DNA of 64,000 bases. Source: Anoxybacillus sp. J5B_2022 (lineage in GTDB: Bacteria; Bacillota; Bacilli; Bacillales; Anoxybacillaceae). Shown piece after piece: positions 7,423 to 15,083 of the stretch. The translations under genes were made by a program, and so were the position numbers. Each line of letters starts with the position of its first letter. Position 1 is the stretch's first letter. The notes beneath the pieces were generated by a model that did not search any database, was not told the DNA's origin, and saw only the letters and a list, made by a program, of their open reading frames with translations. Location of the stretch: contig NZ_JAPSMC010000008.1 of NCBI RefSeq assembly GCF_026847645.1, positions 1-64,000 of the forward strand, in the 5' to 3' direction.

Positions 7423-9047
7423 CCTTTCCCCTCCTTTCTCCTATCGATGGAATAACGAGTGCTTCCCCACAAAACGATATATAAAGCTATAACAAACAAA
7501 ATGCTATACCATCCCCATTGTTCGCCTCTTAGCAAGACAAAAAAGGCTGAGATCAGAGAAGAAAAGATAGTCACATAAATGAATAACCGATGAAATAGAT
7601 GATTTCCAGCCGCTACGACCATATAGCCAGCATAATCGCGCGGAGAAGCCAACTCTACTTTCTCTCCGCTCGATAAAAGAAAACAAAACACCTCATAATC
7701 AGTGCGCAAAATCCGTTTGATAACTAACGGATACAACGGCATTATGATGATGCTAAGCAAAACAACAATCAGCGCATTTCCCCTAAACCATCCTGCCCAT
7801 TCAATAGCAAGCAAGCCAAGCGCCGCCACGCACGGATATACTCCTATCCGTCGCAACAATGTCCACTTCGCTTGAATTAACTGCACAAGAGGAGGTGGAT
7901 CAAGAAGCCTAAATACGAGCAATCGCTCAATATCGCTTTCAAAAAAAAAGACTTGTGAAAATGTACTGGCAACGGCGCGCAATGTTCCTGTCATCACGAT
8001 ATACATTTCAAACAAACAAATAAAACATATAACGAAAAGATTATGGATGAAAGGGAACAAAGCGATATTCGCTCCTGTGACAAGAAACCATTCTCCCGGC
8101 AGAAACAATAACAAAGGCGGTTTGTCCAATTGACTGGCTTTACGCATTAACAAACAAGTATCTTTATACAGAAGCGCATTCTCACTATCGGGTGGCCATG
8201 ATGATTGGATCACACGCTGATACCATTCATACAGCACGTATGTCTTGGCTTCCACACAAGCACGGACGGATCGCAAGCTTCCCAACGCGAACGCTGCTAT
8301 TGCAAGACCACTAGCCGCCAAGACACCTCCGTTCAATCCTACCATCCCATGCCAAGTAAACACTCGCTCATGAATCCATTGTTGCCACTTGGCGAACAGA
8401 CCATCCATATAGGAGAGATACGAAATCGACAACCCATATGTCTTAACAGCATGGCGCGACAATTGTAACAACGATACAATCGGGATCATGGCCATATAAC
8501 CGACCGCTAAAGAGAAAAAGCAAGAAAGAACGCCCGAAAATACGCGTCGCTCCCCAAACTTTGTCCCCCTCATTACATGCGACATCACATAAAGGAAAAA
8601 CAAGGTTGCTTGTCCAAACCATACAAGTGCGGCTCCAACCCATCCGAGCTTCACAACCAAGGCAACAGACGGCGGAAAAACGGTTGGCAACATGCGCAAC
8701 ATATAACTAACATAGTGGATGATGACCAAACGCCGCCAGATCACGTCGTCCTGTTCGCTTGACAACCGCAAGTAATCATAATGATAATCACGTTGCAATT
8801 TTTCCCCTGAATCGAGCAAGACAGCGATGAAAGGGCTAGTCGCTAGTAACAAGAGTAGCCCGATGGTAAAAGAAGAGCCGAATACGGAAGACCGGCTACA
8901 TAGAATGATGACGAGACAACAAGAGAGAAACCACTTTCCTCCTTCAGCAACGAACAACGCCCCTTTTGAGCTTAGCAGCAATTTTTTTTGCAACGGAGCG
9001 ATGCTGCTCCTTCTCATCTGTTGATAAAATAGCCACACTAGTTTCAA
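7419..9047 (-). CDS. large multi-spanning membrane protein of the circular bacteriocin cluster (CirB-like)
   Basis: 542 residues and very hydrophobic, with roughly ten to twelve predicted helices. No enzymatic motif is recognisable by eye. Its size, polytopic nature and place directly behind the precursor gene match the CirB/As-48B class, which is thought to take part in maturation, circularisation or export. The start is a TTG at 9047 with AAGGGTGA upstream. It is separated from the precursor gene by a hairpin terminator and coupled to the next gene by a 4-base overlap. Assignment is mainly from context and topology. Confidence 0.75.
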   Translation of the reverse strand: MKLVWLFYQQMRRSSIAPLQKKLLLSSKGALFVAEGGKWFLSCCLVIILCSRSSVFGSSFTIGLLLLLATSPFIAVLLDSGEKLQRDYHYDYLRLSSEQDDVIWRRLVIIHYVSYMLRMLPTVFPPSVALVVKLGWVGAALVWFGQATLFFLYVMSHVMRGTKFGERRVFSGVLSCFFSLAVGYMAMIPIVSLLQLSRHAVKTYGLSISYLSYMDGLFAKWQQWIHERVFTWHGMVGLNGGVLAASGLAIAAFALGSLRSVRACVEAKTYVLYEWYQRVIQSSWPPDSENALLYKDTCLLMRKASQLDKPPLLLFLPGEWFLVTGANIALFPFIHNLFVICFICLFEMYIVMTGTLRAVASTFSQVFFFESDIERLLVFRLLDPPPLVQLIQAKWTLLRRIGVYPCVAALGLLAIEWAGWFRGNALIVVLLSIIIMPLYPLVIKRILRTDYEVFCFLLSSGEKVELASPRDYAGYMVVAAGNHLFHRLFIYVTIFSSLISAFFVLLRGEQWGWYSILFVIALYIVLWGSTRYSIDRRKEGKG

Positions 9048-9080
9048 CTTGCTTCACCCTTCTAGTTCAACATGGACGGG

Positions 9081-9113
9081 AGAAAAGCAGGATGGCCATT
9101 CCCATCCTGCTTC
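9081..9113 (-). terminator. attenuating terminator after the bacteriocin structural gene
   Basis: Minus strand: perfect 9-bp stem GCAGGATGG / CCATCCTGC (9110-9102 and 9095-9087), six-base loop, then TTTTCT. It lies between the precursor gene and the large membrane protein gene, so partial read-through would make much more precursor mRNA than processing-gene mRNA. Confidence 0.85.
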
Positions 9114-9118
9114 ACCAC

Positions 9119-9349
9119 TCACCAAGCAATTGCTGCGGCCTTGCCCCGTTCCGTAACAATTTTTTTCACTGTTGCCACAAATGTCGACCATCCGATTTCT
9201 AAAATCGCATCCACTCCACCGGATAAGATAGCAGTAATTCCTAGAATGATAGAAACTAACGTCGACCCTGTCAACACAATCGATACAACGGTAGTGGCAA
9301 CAGCTTGTGACACGCCCAGCGTCCCCGCTACAAGAGCCAACAAACTCAT
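9119..9349 (-). CDS. circular bacteriocin precursor (circularin A / AS-48 family)
   Basis: 76 residues from the ATG at 9349, with the strong site AAAGGGGGTGA upstream; an in-frame TTG at 9370 is unlikely. A very short leader (about MSLLAL) precedes a hydrophobic, Gly/Ala/Ile/Val-rich mature peptide of about 70 residues that starts near VAGTLGVSQAVATT. It contains the family-like ILSGGVDAILEIGWSTFVAT, a lysine/arginine-rich stretch KKIVTERGK, and ends in AAAIAW. Recalled circularin A has VAGALGV...ATT, IASGG, IGWATFKATV and ends ARAIAY; AS-48 ends in VIAW. Head-to-tail joining would link the first mature residue to the final Trp. Mature peptides of this group fold as a bundle of amphipathic helices that insert into membranes of Gram-positive bacteria. 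The exact leader cut is inferred. Confidence 0.92.
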   Translation of the reverse strand: MSLLALVAGTLGVSQAVATTVVSIVLTGSTLVSIILGITAILSGGVDAILEIGWSTFVATVKKIVTERGKAAAIAW

Positions 9350-9373
9350 GTTGAAATCACCCCCTTTCAAAAA

Positions 9374-9547
9374 CTACCGTAACTTCCGCAATAAGCGCGA
9401 ATACACAATCCCGTAGGCGAGTACGAGAACAATGTCTGTGATTTTCATCCATAAAGGAGATTGGAATTCTTTTAAAACGAAGGCAATGGCGATCAAAAGA
9501 AGAAAGGGCATCGTAATGACAATAAATAACGGCCAGGACCATTTCAT
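9374..9547 (-). CDS. small cationic two-helix membrane protein, probable bacteriocin immunity protein
   Basis: 57 residues: MKWSWPLFIVITMPFLLLIA begins the protein, a second hydrophobic segment is ITDIVLVLAYGIVY, and the tail SRLLRKLR is strongly basic. I count seven basic and two acidic residues. The ATG has CTGGAG nine bases upstream, and the stop is 24 bases before the precursor ATG. Immunity proteins of circular bacteriocins are small (about 50 aa), basic and membrane-spanning, so immunity is the best guess. In circularin A the equivalent gene (cirE) lies at the other end of the cluster, so the position is unusual. A role in maturation is an alternative. Confidence 0.75.
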   Translation of the reverse strand: MKWSWPLFIVITMPFLLLIAIAFVLKEFQSPLWMKITDIVLVLAYGIVYSRLLRKLR

Positions 9548-9637
9548 TATGTATCACTCCAGTTTACTAAATCTATGATTACAGAATACTATTAATTGTA
9601 AATATAATCCATGTATAAAACTATTATATAATCGGTC

Positions 9638-9652
9638 AAAAAAAAAAAAAAA
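9638..9652. repeat. 15-base poly(A) tract
   Basis: Fifteen consecutive A on the plus strand, located about 90-105 bp upstream of the first gene of the bacteriocin operon, where the promoter is expected. Such homopolymers can change length between cells. Confidence 0.9.
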
Positions 9653-9755
9653 GAGAAATTGCTCGACACTATTTATTCTATTTCGTTTTTTTTCGACATA
9701 TTTTTCTATATAACTGTAGGTGAGTAAATTAGCTAACATGTATGCTTGTTTATAG

Positions 9756-9813
9756 AGAGCACCTCCTAGGTTTGTGTCGTTACTTACATTCTACAGGAAA
9801 AGTGCTCTTTTTT
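9756..9813 (+). terminator. long-loop inverted repeat with T tract
   Basis: AGAGCAC (9756-9762) pairs with GTGCTCT (9802-9808), with a second TCCT/AGGA pairing inside, followed by TTTTTT. It is terminator-like on the plus strand, although no plus-strand gene lies just upstream. It could equally be the remnant of an insertion-sequence end. Confidence 0.4.
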
Positions 9814-9827
9814 CTATGATGTTTATG

Positions 9828-9848
9828 GATATTATTGGTTAATCAACA
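9828..9848 (-). repeat. partial copy (3' end) of the dispersed TGTTGATTA element
   Basis: ATGGATATTATTGGTTAATCAACA matches the 3' terminal repeat seen at 33411-33424 and 41321-41339. The inner conserved block (GCTAGAAATAGAGC) is absent, so only the end is present or the match is by chance. Confidence 0.45.
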
Positions 9849-10005
9849 CGCGTGTCTCTACACTTTCTTGACGCCATTTGCGACATGCTTTACCCTCTGC
9901 TATACCTTTTTCTCGACAAAATGTCCTAATTTGCTTAATGAACTCCAAAAAGACATCTCCTCCTCTCCTTCGACTCTGCCCTTTTGTTGAAACAACGTTT
10001 GTCAT
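9832..10005 (-). CDS. small basic hypothetical protein
   Basis: An open frame of 57 codons (MTNVVSTKGQSRRRGGDVFL... to ...VETRVLINQ). It is very basic, has no membrane segment, and its middle (FLEFIKQIRTFCREKGIAEG) looks like a helix. I do not recognise a family. No Shine-Dalgarno sequence precedes the ATG, so it may be a remnant of a longer gene or not translated. Its last codons and stop are made by the terminal inverted repeat of a dispersed element (3' end at 9848), so the original C-terminus may have been replaced. Confidence 0.35.
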   Translation of the reverse strand: MTNVVSTKGQSRRRGGDVFLEFIKQIRTFCREKGIAEGKACRKWRQESVETRVLINQ

Positions 10006-10130
10006 TAGTAAATAATATAAAAAAATATAATTAATTTCCTAATTTGAACTGTTGATGATTGAATAATAGAAAAATATCAATTCTGTCAATAAAAATTTTG
10101 GTATATCACCTAATGTTTCACATAAAATAA

Positions 10131-10169
10131 GAGGTTGCCAAGAAAGAAAAAACTTTCTCCGACAACCTC
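10131..10169 (-). terminator. hairpin downstream of qoxD
   Basis: GAGGTTG (10131-10137) pairs with CAACCTC (10163-10169), and inner AGAAAG/CTTTCT extends the stem. On the minus strand TTATTTTAT follows. It is about 90 bp past the qoxD stop and is the likely end of the qox operon. Confidence 0.6.
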
Positions 10170-10261
10170 AAATCACAATTTTTCTATTTTTTCTGAAATG
10201 TTTTAGGTATCACCTCTTATAAAACAACCGATTCCTTTTACAAAAAAACAAATCCATATTA

Positions 10262-10555
10262 TTATAACACAAACGCCATCGTCCAAATTGAACCTGCCAC
10301 GACAACAATCGCGATAAAAAAGCTGTATACCATATTGATCGTTTGAATTTTACCGCTATCGCTTTCGGTCATATGCATGAACATAAATAGCTGCAGCGCC
10401 GCTTGCACAATCGCCAACGTCACAATCACGACAAGGATCGCCTTCGTCGCCAAACCTGAAGACAGCGCCACCCATAACGCCGCAAACGTCAATACAAGCG
10501 ACAAAATAAATCCGATCACATGCTTCCAAGGAACTGTTTCATGGTGATTCCCCAT
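10262..10555 (-). CDS. qoxD: aa3-600 menaquinol oxidase subunit IV
   Basis: 97 residues with three membrane helices (about 14-32, 39-60, 72-94), the standard shape of QoxD/CyoD. A small subunit that supports assembly of the terminal oxidase. The MFMHMTESDSGK loop between helices 2 and 3 is typical of this subunit. It directly follows qoxC (one-base gap) and ends the qoxABCD operon. Confidence 0.92.
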   Translation of the reverse strand: MGNHHETVPWKHVIGFILSLVLTFAALWVALSSGLATKAILVVIVTLAIVQAALQLFMFMHMTESDSGKIQTINMVYSFFIAIVVVAGSIWTMAFVL

Positions 10556-10556
10556 C

Positions 10557-11171
10557 TTATATCACCATCCCTGTCAAATAAACTAGCGTAAAGATGAAAA
10601 TCCAAACGACGTCAAGAAAATGCCAATACAAACTGACAATAAACACTTTCCGTGCGGTTCTTGGAGTAAGCCCTCGCTGAAGAAGCTGAATCATAATGAG
10701 AATCATCCAGACGATGCCAACGCTGACGTGCGCCCCGTGCGTCCCGACAAGCACAAAGAAACTCGAAAGAAACGCGCTCGTTTGCATCGTTGCCCCTTCA
10801 TGGACGTAATCAATAAACTCGCGAACTTCAAACGTAATAAACCCCGCTCCTAAAAGAAGCGTCACTAACAGCCACGCTAACAGCCACGTTAACCGGCCGC
10901 GACGCATCTCAAACACCGCCAGCCCGCACGTAAAGCTGCTCGTCAAAAGAAGAATCGTTTCGATCATCACACCTTTTACTTGGAACAGCTCTTCAGCCGT
11001 CGGACCGTTACCCGTCCGTTGAAAAAGAACGAGATACGTGGCGAACAAGGTCGCAAACAACGCGACCTCAGCGCCTAGAAAAATCCAAAACCCTAAAATA
11101 TTTAGGCGGCTTTCTTCCGTTCGATACTCTAACGGCATCTTTTCATCATAATGATGAGCTGCTTCTGCCAT
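10557..11171 (-). CDS. qoxC: aa3-600 menaquinol oxidase subunit III
   Basis: 204 residues with five membrane helices, the usual length of quinol-oxidase subunit III (shorter than most cytochrome c oxidase CtaE proteins). NILGFWIFLGAEVALFATLF at the first helix and VGTHGAHVSVGIVWM plus YWHFLDVVWIFIF further on are subunit III hallmarks. It contains no redox cofactor and stabilises the catalytic subunit. Three bases separate it from qoxB. Confidence 0.95.
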   Translation of the reverse strand: MAEAAHHYDEKMPLEYRTEESRLNILGFWIFLGAEVALFATLFATYLVLFQRTGNGPTAEELFQVKGVMIETILLLTSSFTCGLAVFEMRRGRLTWLLAWLLVTLLLGAGFITFEVREFIDYVHEGATMQTSAFLSSFFVLVGTHGAHVSVGIVWMILIMIQLLQRGLTPRTARKVFIVSLYWHFLDVVWIFIFTLVYLTGMVI

Positions 11172-11174
11172 TCC

Positions 11175-13121
11175 TTACGCCCCCTTCCGCGTCAAACGTT
11201 CCGTACGTTTAATTTCATCGACGCTAATATAGTAACCGTCATCATCATCAAACGAACGAAGAATCAAACCGAGAACAATAAATAATGCAGCGATGATCGC
11301 CAACGTAAACCATTTAAACACAAGACCAAATCCGGCAAAGAAAAAGGCAATCGAAATCAAGAACGGGCGGCCGGAATTGCTTGGCATATGAATCGGTTTT
11401 AATTTTTCTTCATCAAGTTCGAACCCTTTTCCAGCTTTCTTCATGACCCAGTAAGCATCTAAATCCGTCACTTCCGGAATGACGGCGAAGTTATAATGCG
11501 CCACTGGCGAAGACGTCGCCCATTCGAGCGTCCGGCCATCCCACGGGTCGCCTGTCATGTCGCGCTCCCCATAACGCGCACTGTAATAAATGTTATAGCA
11601 AAGCACAATAAAACCGATTCCCATCAATGCCGCGCCAATTGTCGCGACTACATTGAGCGGCGTCCAGCCAAGTCCGGCAGAGTACGTGTACATGCGTCGC
11701 GTCATTCCCATTAGCCCTAAGAAATACATCGGGAAGAAGCAAATGTTAAAGCCGATCATAAATAACCAAAACGTCCATTTTCCTAACCGCTCGTTTAAAA
11801 GATGCCCGAACATTTTCGGATACCAATAATGCAGTCCGGCAAAACAAGCAAACACCGTACCTGCAATTAATACATAATGGAAGTGAGCAATTAAGAAATA
11901 GCTATTATGATACTGATAATCCGCCGCTGCCATCGCCAGCATGACCCCCGTAACTCCGCCGATGACGAAGTTCGGAATAAATGCCAACGACCAAAGCATC
12001 GCCGTCGTAAAGCGGATTTTCCCTTTCCGAAGCGTAAACAGCCAGTTAAAAATTTTCACACCCGTCGGAATCGCAATCGCCATCGTTGTAATGGAGAAAA
12101 ACGAGTTAACCGCAGCTCCCGCGCCCATCGTAAAGAAATGGTGCACCCAGACGATAAAGCTTAAAAAGGCAATCCCGACAATGGAATACACCATCGCCTT
12201 ATAACCGAATAGACGCTTGCGGGCAAACGTGCTTACGATTTCAGAGAAAATACCGAATGACGGCAAAATGACGATATACACTTCCGGATGTCCCCAAATC
12301 CAGAACAAATTTGCCCAAAGCATTGACATACCGCCGTTTGCCATCGTAAAAAACTGCGTATCAAACAAACGGTCAAACGTCATAAGCGCCAATGCCACAG
12401 TCAATACTGGAAATGCAAAAATGATGAGCACGCACGTAATCAAAATCGTCCACGTGAACATCGGCATGCGCATAAGCGTCATCCCTGGCGCACGCATTTT
12501 TAAAATAGTGACTAAAAAGTTAATCCCCGTCATGAGCGTACCAATACCCGAAATCTGCAAAGCGACCGCGTAATAGTTGTTTCCAACTCCCGGGCTAAAC
12601 TCGTTCCCGGCAAGCGGGAAATAAGCTGTCCAACCTGCATCCGGTGAACCACCAATGACAAACGCAATGTTAAACAACATCGCTCCGACGAAAAACAACC
12701 AAAAGCTTAACGCATTCAAATACGGATACGCTACATCGCGCGCCCCGATTTGCAACGGTACGACAATGTTCATGAGCCCGATAATAAACGGCATCGCCAT
12801 AAATAAAATCATAATCGTACCGTGCGTCGTAAAAATTTCGTTATAATGTTGAGAGTCAAGAAACTTCATATTCGGTGCCGTTAATTGCGCCCGCATAAGC
12901 AACGCATCAACCCCACCGCGGAACAACATCAACACCGCTGAAATAATGTACATAACGCCGATTTTTTTATGATCCACCGTCGTCAACCATTCATTCCAAA
13001 GCCATTTCCACTTTTTAAAATACGTCAAAATAAACACAATACCGATCACCGTTAAAACGATCGATACGTCAGCGGCATAAATCAAAGGCTGACCTGTCAC
13101 GAAAAACTCGTTCCACTTCAT
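11175..13121 (-). CDS. qoxB: aa3-600 menaquinol oxidase catalytic subunit I
   Basis: 648 residues with about 14-15 membrane helices. Carries low-spin haem a and the haem a3-CuB centre where O2 is reduced to water while protons are pumped. Visible ligand motifs are the first haem histidine in [15 protein letters not shown] (about residue 99), the CuB/Tyr motif [12 protein letters not shown] (about 280), the HH pair [10 protein letters not shown], and [10 protein letters not shown] for the distal haem ligands. Extra N-terminal and C-terminal helices are typical of QoxB rather than CtaD. Second gene of the operon. Confidence 0.97.
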   Translation of the reverse strand: MKWNEFFVTGQPLIYAADVSIVLTVIGIVFILTYFKKWKWLWNEWLTTVDHKKIGVMYIISAVLMLFRGGVDALLMRAQLTAPNMKFLDSQHYNEIFTTHGTIMILFMAMPFIIGLMNIVVPLQIGARDVAYPYLNALSFWLFFVGAMLFNIAFVIGGSPDAGWTAYFPLAGNEFSPGVGNNYYAVALQISGIGTLMTGINFLVTILKMRAPGMTLMRMPMFTWTILITCVLIIFAFPVLTVALALMTFDRLFDTQFFTMANGGMSMLWANLFWIWGHPEVYIVILPSFGIFSEIVSTFARKRLFGYKAMVYSIVGIAFLSFIVWVHHFFTMGAGAAVNSFFSITTMAIAIPTGVKIFNWLFTLRKGKIRFTTAMLWSLAFIPNFVIGGVTGVMLAMAAADYQYHNSYFLIAHFHYVLIAGTVFACFAGLHYWYPKMFGHLLNERLGKWTFWLFMIGFNICFFPMYFLGLMGMTRRMYTYSAGLGWTPLNVVATIGAALMGIGFIVLCYNIYYSARYGERDMTGDPWDGRTLEWATSSPVAHYNFAVIPEVTDLDAYWVMKKAGKGFELDEEKLKPIHMPSNSGRPFLISIAFFFAGFGLVFKWFTLAIIAALFIVLGLILRSFDDDDGYYISVDEIKRTERLTRKGA

Positions 13122-13145
13122 TCACCTGTTCCTCCTTCCTATCGA

Positions 13146-14009
13146 TTAATGCCCATCATCGCTGTTCATATAATGATGGCGGTTTTGTTTTGTGTGATCG
13201 ATCCATGCAAGATGTGTATTCGAAAACGTCATCCGCCCAACAATCCCCGGCTGCAAAATCGTTTCATATTTTTTCTCACTTAACTTCGGTGCCGTCTGCT
13301 GCACCTCTTTTACCCATTTCGTAAAATCGTCTTTCGTCTGAGCCACGACTTCAAACTCCATATGGGCGAATCCTTTTCCCGAGAAGTTCGCGCTCCGCCC
13401 CATATATGAGCCCGGCTCATCCGCTTGAAGAATCAATTCTGTGTTCATGCCGTCCATCGCATATTTTTGTCCGCCTAACTGCGGTACCCAAAACGAGTTC
13501 ATCGGGCCAACCGATGTCAGTTGAAACTTCACCGGAACATCTTCCGGAATATTGACGTAGTTCACTGTTTCGATGTTTTGCTCCGGATAGCTAAAAATCC
13601 ATTTCCAGTTCGCCGCTGTCACTTGAATCGTCAGCGGCTTCACCTCTTTTTTCACCGGCTTTTCCAGCGCAAACGTCGCTTTCACCGTCGGAATGGCTAG
13701 CGCTGTAACAATGATAATCGGAATCACCGTCCAGACGATTTCTAACAGCGTGTTTCCTTCTTCTTCAGGCGGTTCGTAATCGGCACGTTCCGGCTTTTCG
13801 CGATAACGAATCAAAACGACCGCAAACAACACAAACACAACGACAATAATGAACAACATAAAGCCAACCGACCAAACAATTAAATCGTATTGCGTTTTCG
13901 CAACAGGTCCCTTCGGTTGCAATACGAGCATATTTTCGCTACATCCGCTTAATAAAAGCAATAACGATAACGGAAGCAACGAAACCCATTTCCACACCTT
14001 CTGTTTCAT
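13146..14009 (-). CDS. qoxA: aa3-600 menaquinol oxidase subunit II, lipoprotein
   Basis: 287 residues. Lipoprotein signal with lipobox LLLLSGC (Cys about 23), two membrane helices (about 45-67 and 93-112), then an extracellular cupredoxin-like domain. The CuA ligands (Cys-x3-Cys) of cytochrome c oxidase subunit II are absent: GPMNSFWVPQLGGQKYAMDG shows the quinol-oxidase form. This supports quinol, not cytochrome c, as electron donor. First gene of qoxABCD; a Rex-like box lies about 100 bp upstream. Confidence 0.96.
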   Translation of the reverse strand: MKQKVWKWVSLLPLSLLLLLSGCSENMLVLQPKGPVAKTQYDLIVWSVGFMLFIIVVVFVLFAVVLIRYREKPERADYEPPEEEGNTLLEIVWTVIPIIIVTALAIPTVKATFALEKPVKKEVKPLTIQVTAANWKWIFSYPEQNIETVNYVNIPEDVPVKFQLTSVGPMNSFWVPQLGGQKYAMDGMNTELILQADEPGSYMGRSANFSGKGFAHMEFEVVAQTKDDFTKWVKEVQQTAPKLSEKKYETILQPGIVGRMTFSNTHLAWIDHTKQNRHHYMNSDDGH

Positions 14010-14101
14010 CGGTGCGCTTCCCCCTTACATTCGCAAAATAACGTGTTATGCACAATAGTTTTGTTTATAACATATCAAAAGTGAAAATGTTTGAAACTGT
14101 T

Positions 14102-14119
14102 TTGCGAAAAAGTTCACAA
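14102..14119 (-). promoter_or_regulatory. Rex-like operator upstream of qoxA
   Basis: On the minus strand TTGTGAACTTTTTCGCAA matches the Rex palindrome TTGTGAA-N4-TTCACAA with one mismatch. Rex is the NADH-sensing repressor of anaerobic and respiratory genes in Firmicutes. The site is about 95-110 bp upstream of qoxA, in its presumed promoter region. Confidence 0.55.
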
Positions 14120-14239
14120 ATACGCAAAATTTTTGTCACGATTCGTTCAAAAATTGTTCATGAAATATTCGATTGTATGGATAAAACATGAAAATCCCCC
14201 ATTAAAATTACTTTTAAACAAAAAAAGGGGGCATAAGAA

Positions 14240-14271
14240 AAGAGCTGATCTTCCTTCGAAGATCAGCTCTT
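14240..14271 (-). terminator. terminator of trmH overlapping its stop codon
   Basis: Perfect 14-bp stem (14240-14253 / 14258-14271) with a four-base loop, followed on the minus strand by TTTTCTTATG. The trmH stop TGA (14263-14265) lies in the 5' arm. Just beyond it another run of T is preceded by CCCCC. Confidence 0.85.
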
Positions 14272-14973
14272 TTGAAACCGCATTTCCAGCATCCGACGCA
14301 GCCGCGGATGAAGTGTTTTCCACATCCATTGCTCATATAGCACCTTTTTCTCCGCAAACGGCAAATAATACGCCTCACCAGCTTGGCGACGTGCCCGCTC
14401 CGTCACGTCATACAGCGTCAAAGCAGCAGCGACGGAAATGTTAAAACTTTGCACAAATCCATGCATCGGAATCATAAACGTTCCATCCGCTAACCGAATC
14501 GCGCCATCTGATACGCCGCGATGTTCATTGCCAAATAAAAGCGCCGTCGGCCGCGACACATCGATCGCTTGCAGCGGGATCGTCCCTTCTCCTAAATAGC
14601 TTGCCAATACTTGGTAACCATTTTCTTTTAATTGTTGGATAGCAGTTCGAATGTCTTTCTTTTGCTGAACCGTCAGCCATTTATCCGCATTGCGCGTCAC
14701 AAACGGATTTGGCTGAAATGGTGTACTCCCTGTCACGACATAGACATCTTGCAAGCCAAATGCTTCGGCCGACCGCAATACCGCTGCCTGGTTATGCGGA
14801 TCATCGACCGCTTCCGTTAATACAGTAATATAGCGAGTCCGTTCGTTTAGCACGTCATACATTCGCTTCAGACGTTCCGGCACAATCATTTCCCAAACCG
14901 GACGCATTTCTTCCGTTAACAACCCTTCTTGTTGCAACTGTTCAATGAACGCTTTCGCTTCTTGCCCGTTCAT
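14263..14973 (-). CDS. trmH: tRNA (guanosine-2'-O-)-methyltransferase, SPOUT family
   Basis: About 236 residues from the ATG at 14973, preceded by GAAGGTG; longer upstream frames lack a good ribosome site. TrmH uses S-adenosylmethionine to methylate the ribose of G18 in the tRNA D-loop. The knotted SAM-binding SPOUT motifs are visible: ALLFGNEHRGVSD (motif 2) and FMIPMHGFVQSFNISVAAAL (motif 3), with the catalytic Arg of motif 1 expected around the NPFVTRNADKW to DDPHNQAAVLRSAEAFG region. It is closer to E. coli TrmH than to the rRNA enzymes RlmB/TrmL. Single-gene unit with its own terminator. Confidence 0.85.
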   Translation of the reverse strand: MNGQEAKAFIEQLQQEGLLTEEMRPVWEMIVPERLKRMYDVLNERTRYITVLTEAVDDPHNQAAVLRSAEAFGLQDVYVVTGSTPFQPNPFVTRNADKWLTVQQKKDIRTAIQQLKENGYQVLASYLGEGTIPLQAIDVSRPTALLFGNEHRGVSDGAIRLADGTFMIPMHGFVQSFNISVAAALTLYDVTERARRQAGEAYYLPFAEKKVLYEQWMWKTLHPRLRRMLEMRFQKS

Positions 14974-15044
14974 TGTTTTCACCTTCGTTCCGCTAGAATT
15001 TCTAAGAACGAATTTCATTGTACAAAAATTCATGACATACGGCA

Positions 15045-15083
15045 AATGGCAAAGGACCCCCTTCATCGGAGTCCTTTGCCATT
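15045..15083 (-). terminator. terminator of the liv operon
   Basis: Perfect 13-bp stem AATGGCAAAGGAC (15045-15057) / GTCCTTTGCCATT (15071-15083), placed directly at the livF stop. A downstream T tract is poor, so termination strength is uncertain. Confidence 0.7.

Larger units (their letters stand above)
9549..9831. other. AT-rich leader of the bacteriocin cluster
   Basis: About 280 bp upstream of the small immunity-type gene. It should hold the cluster promoter on the minus strand: a TATAAT hexamer and a TTGACC occur beside a 15-base A run (T run on the minus strand), but no single -35/-10 pair is convincing. A minus-strand frame beginning near 9739 has a far AGGAGG and runs through the T tract; it looks non-coding. 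A long-loop inverted repeat lies at 9756-9808. Confidence 0.45.

Noticed and set aside
9554-9739. Minus-strand frame of 61 codons upstream of the immunity-type gene.
   Set aside because: It reads through the poly(T) tract as a run of Phe, its ribosome-site-like AGGAGG is too far away, and composition is that of AT-rich spacer.
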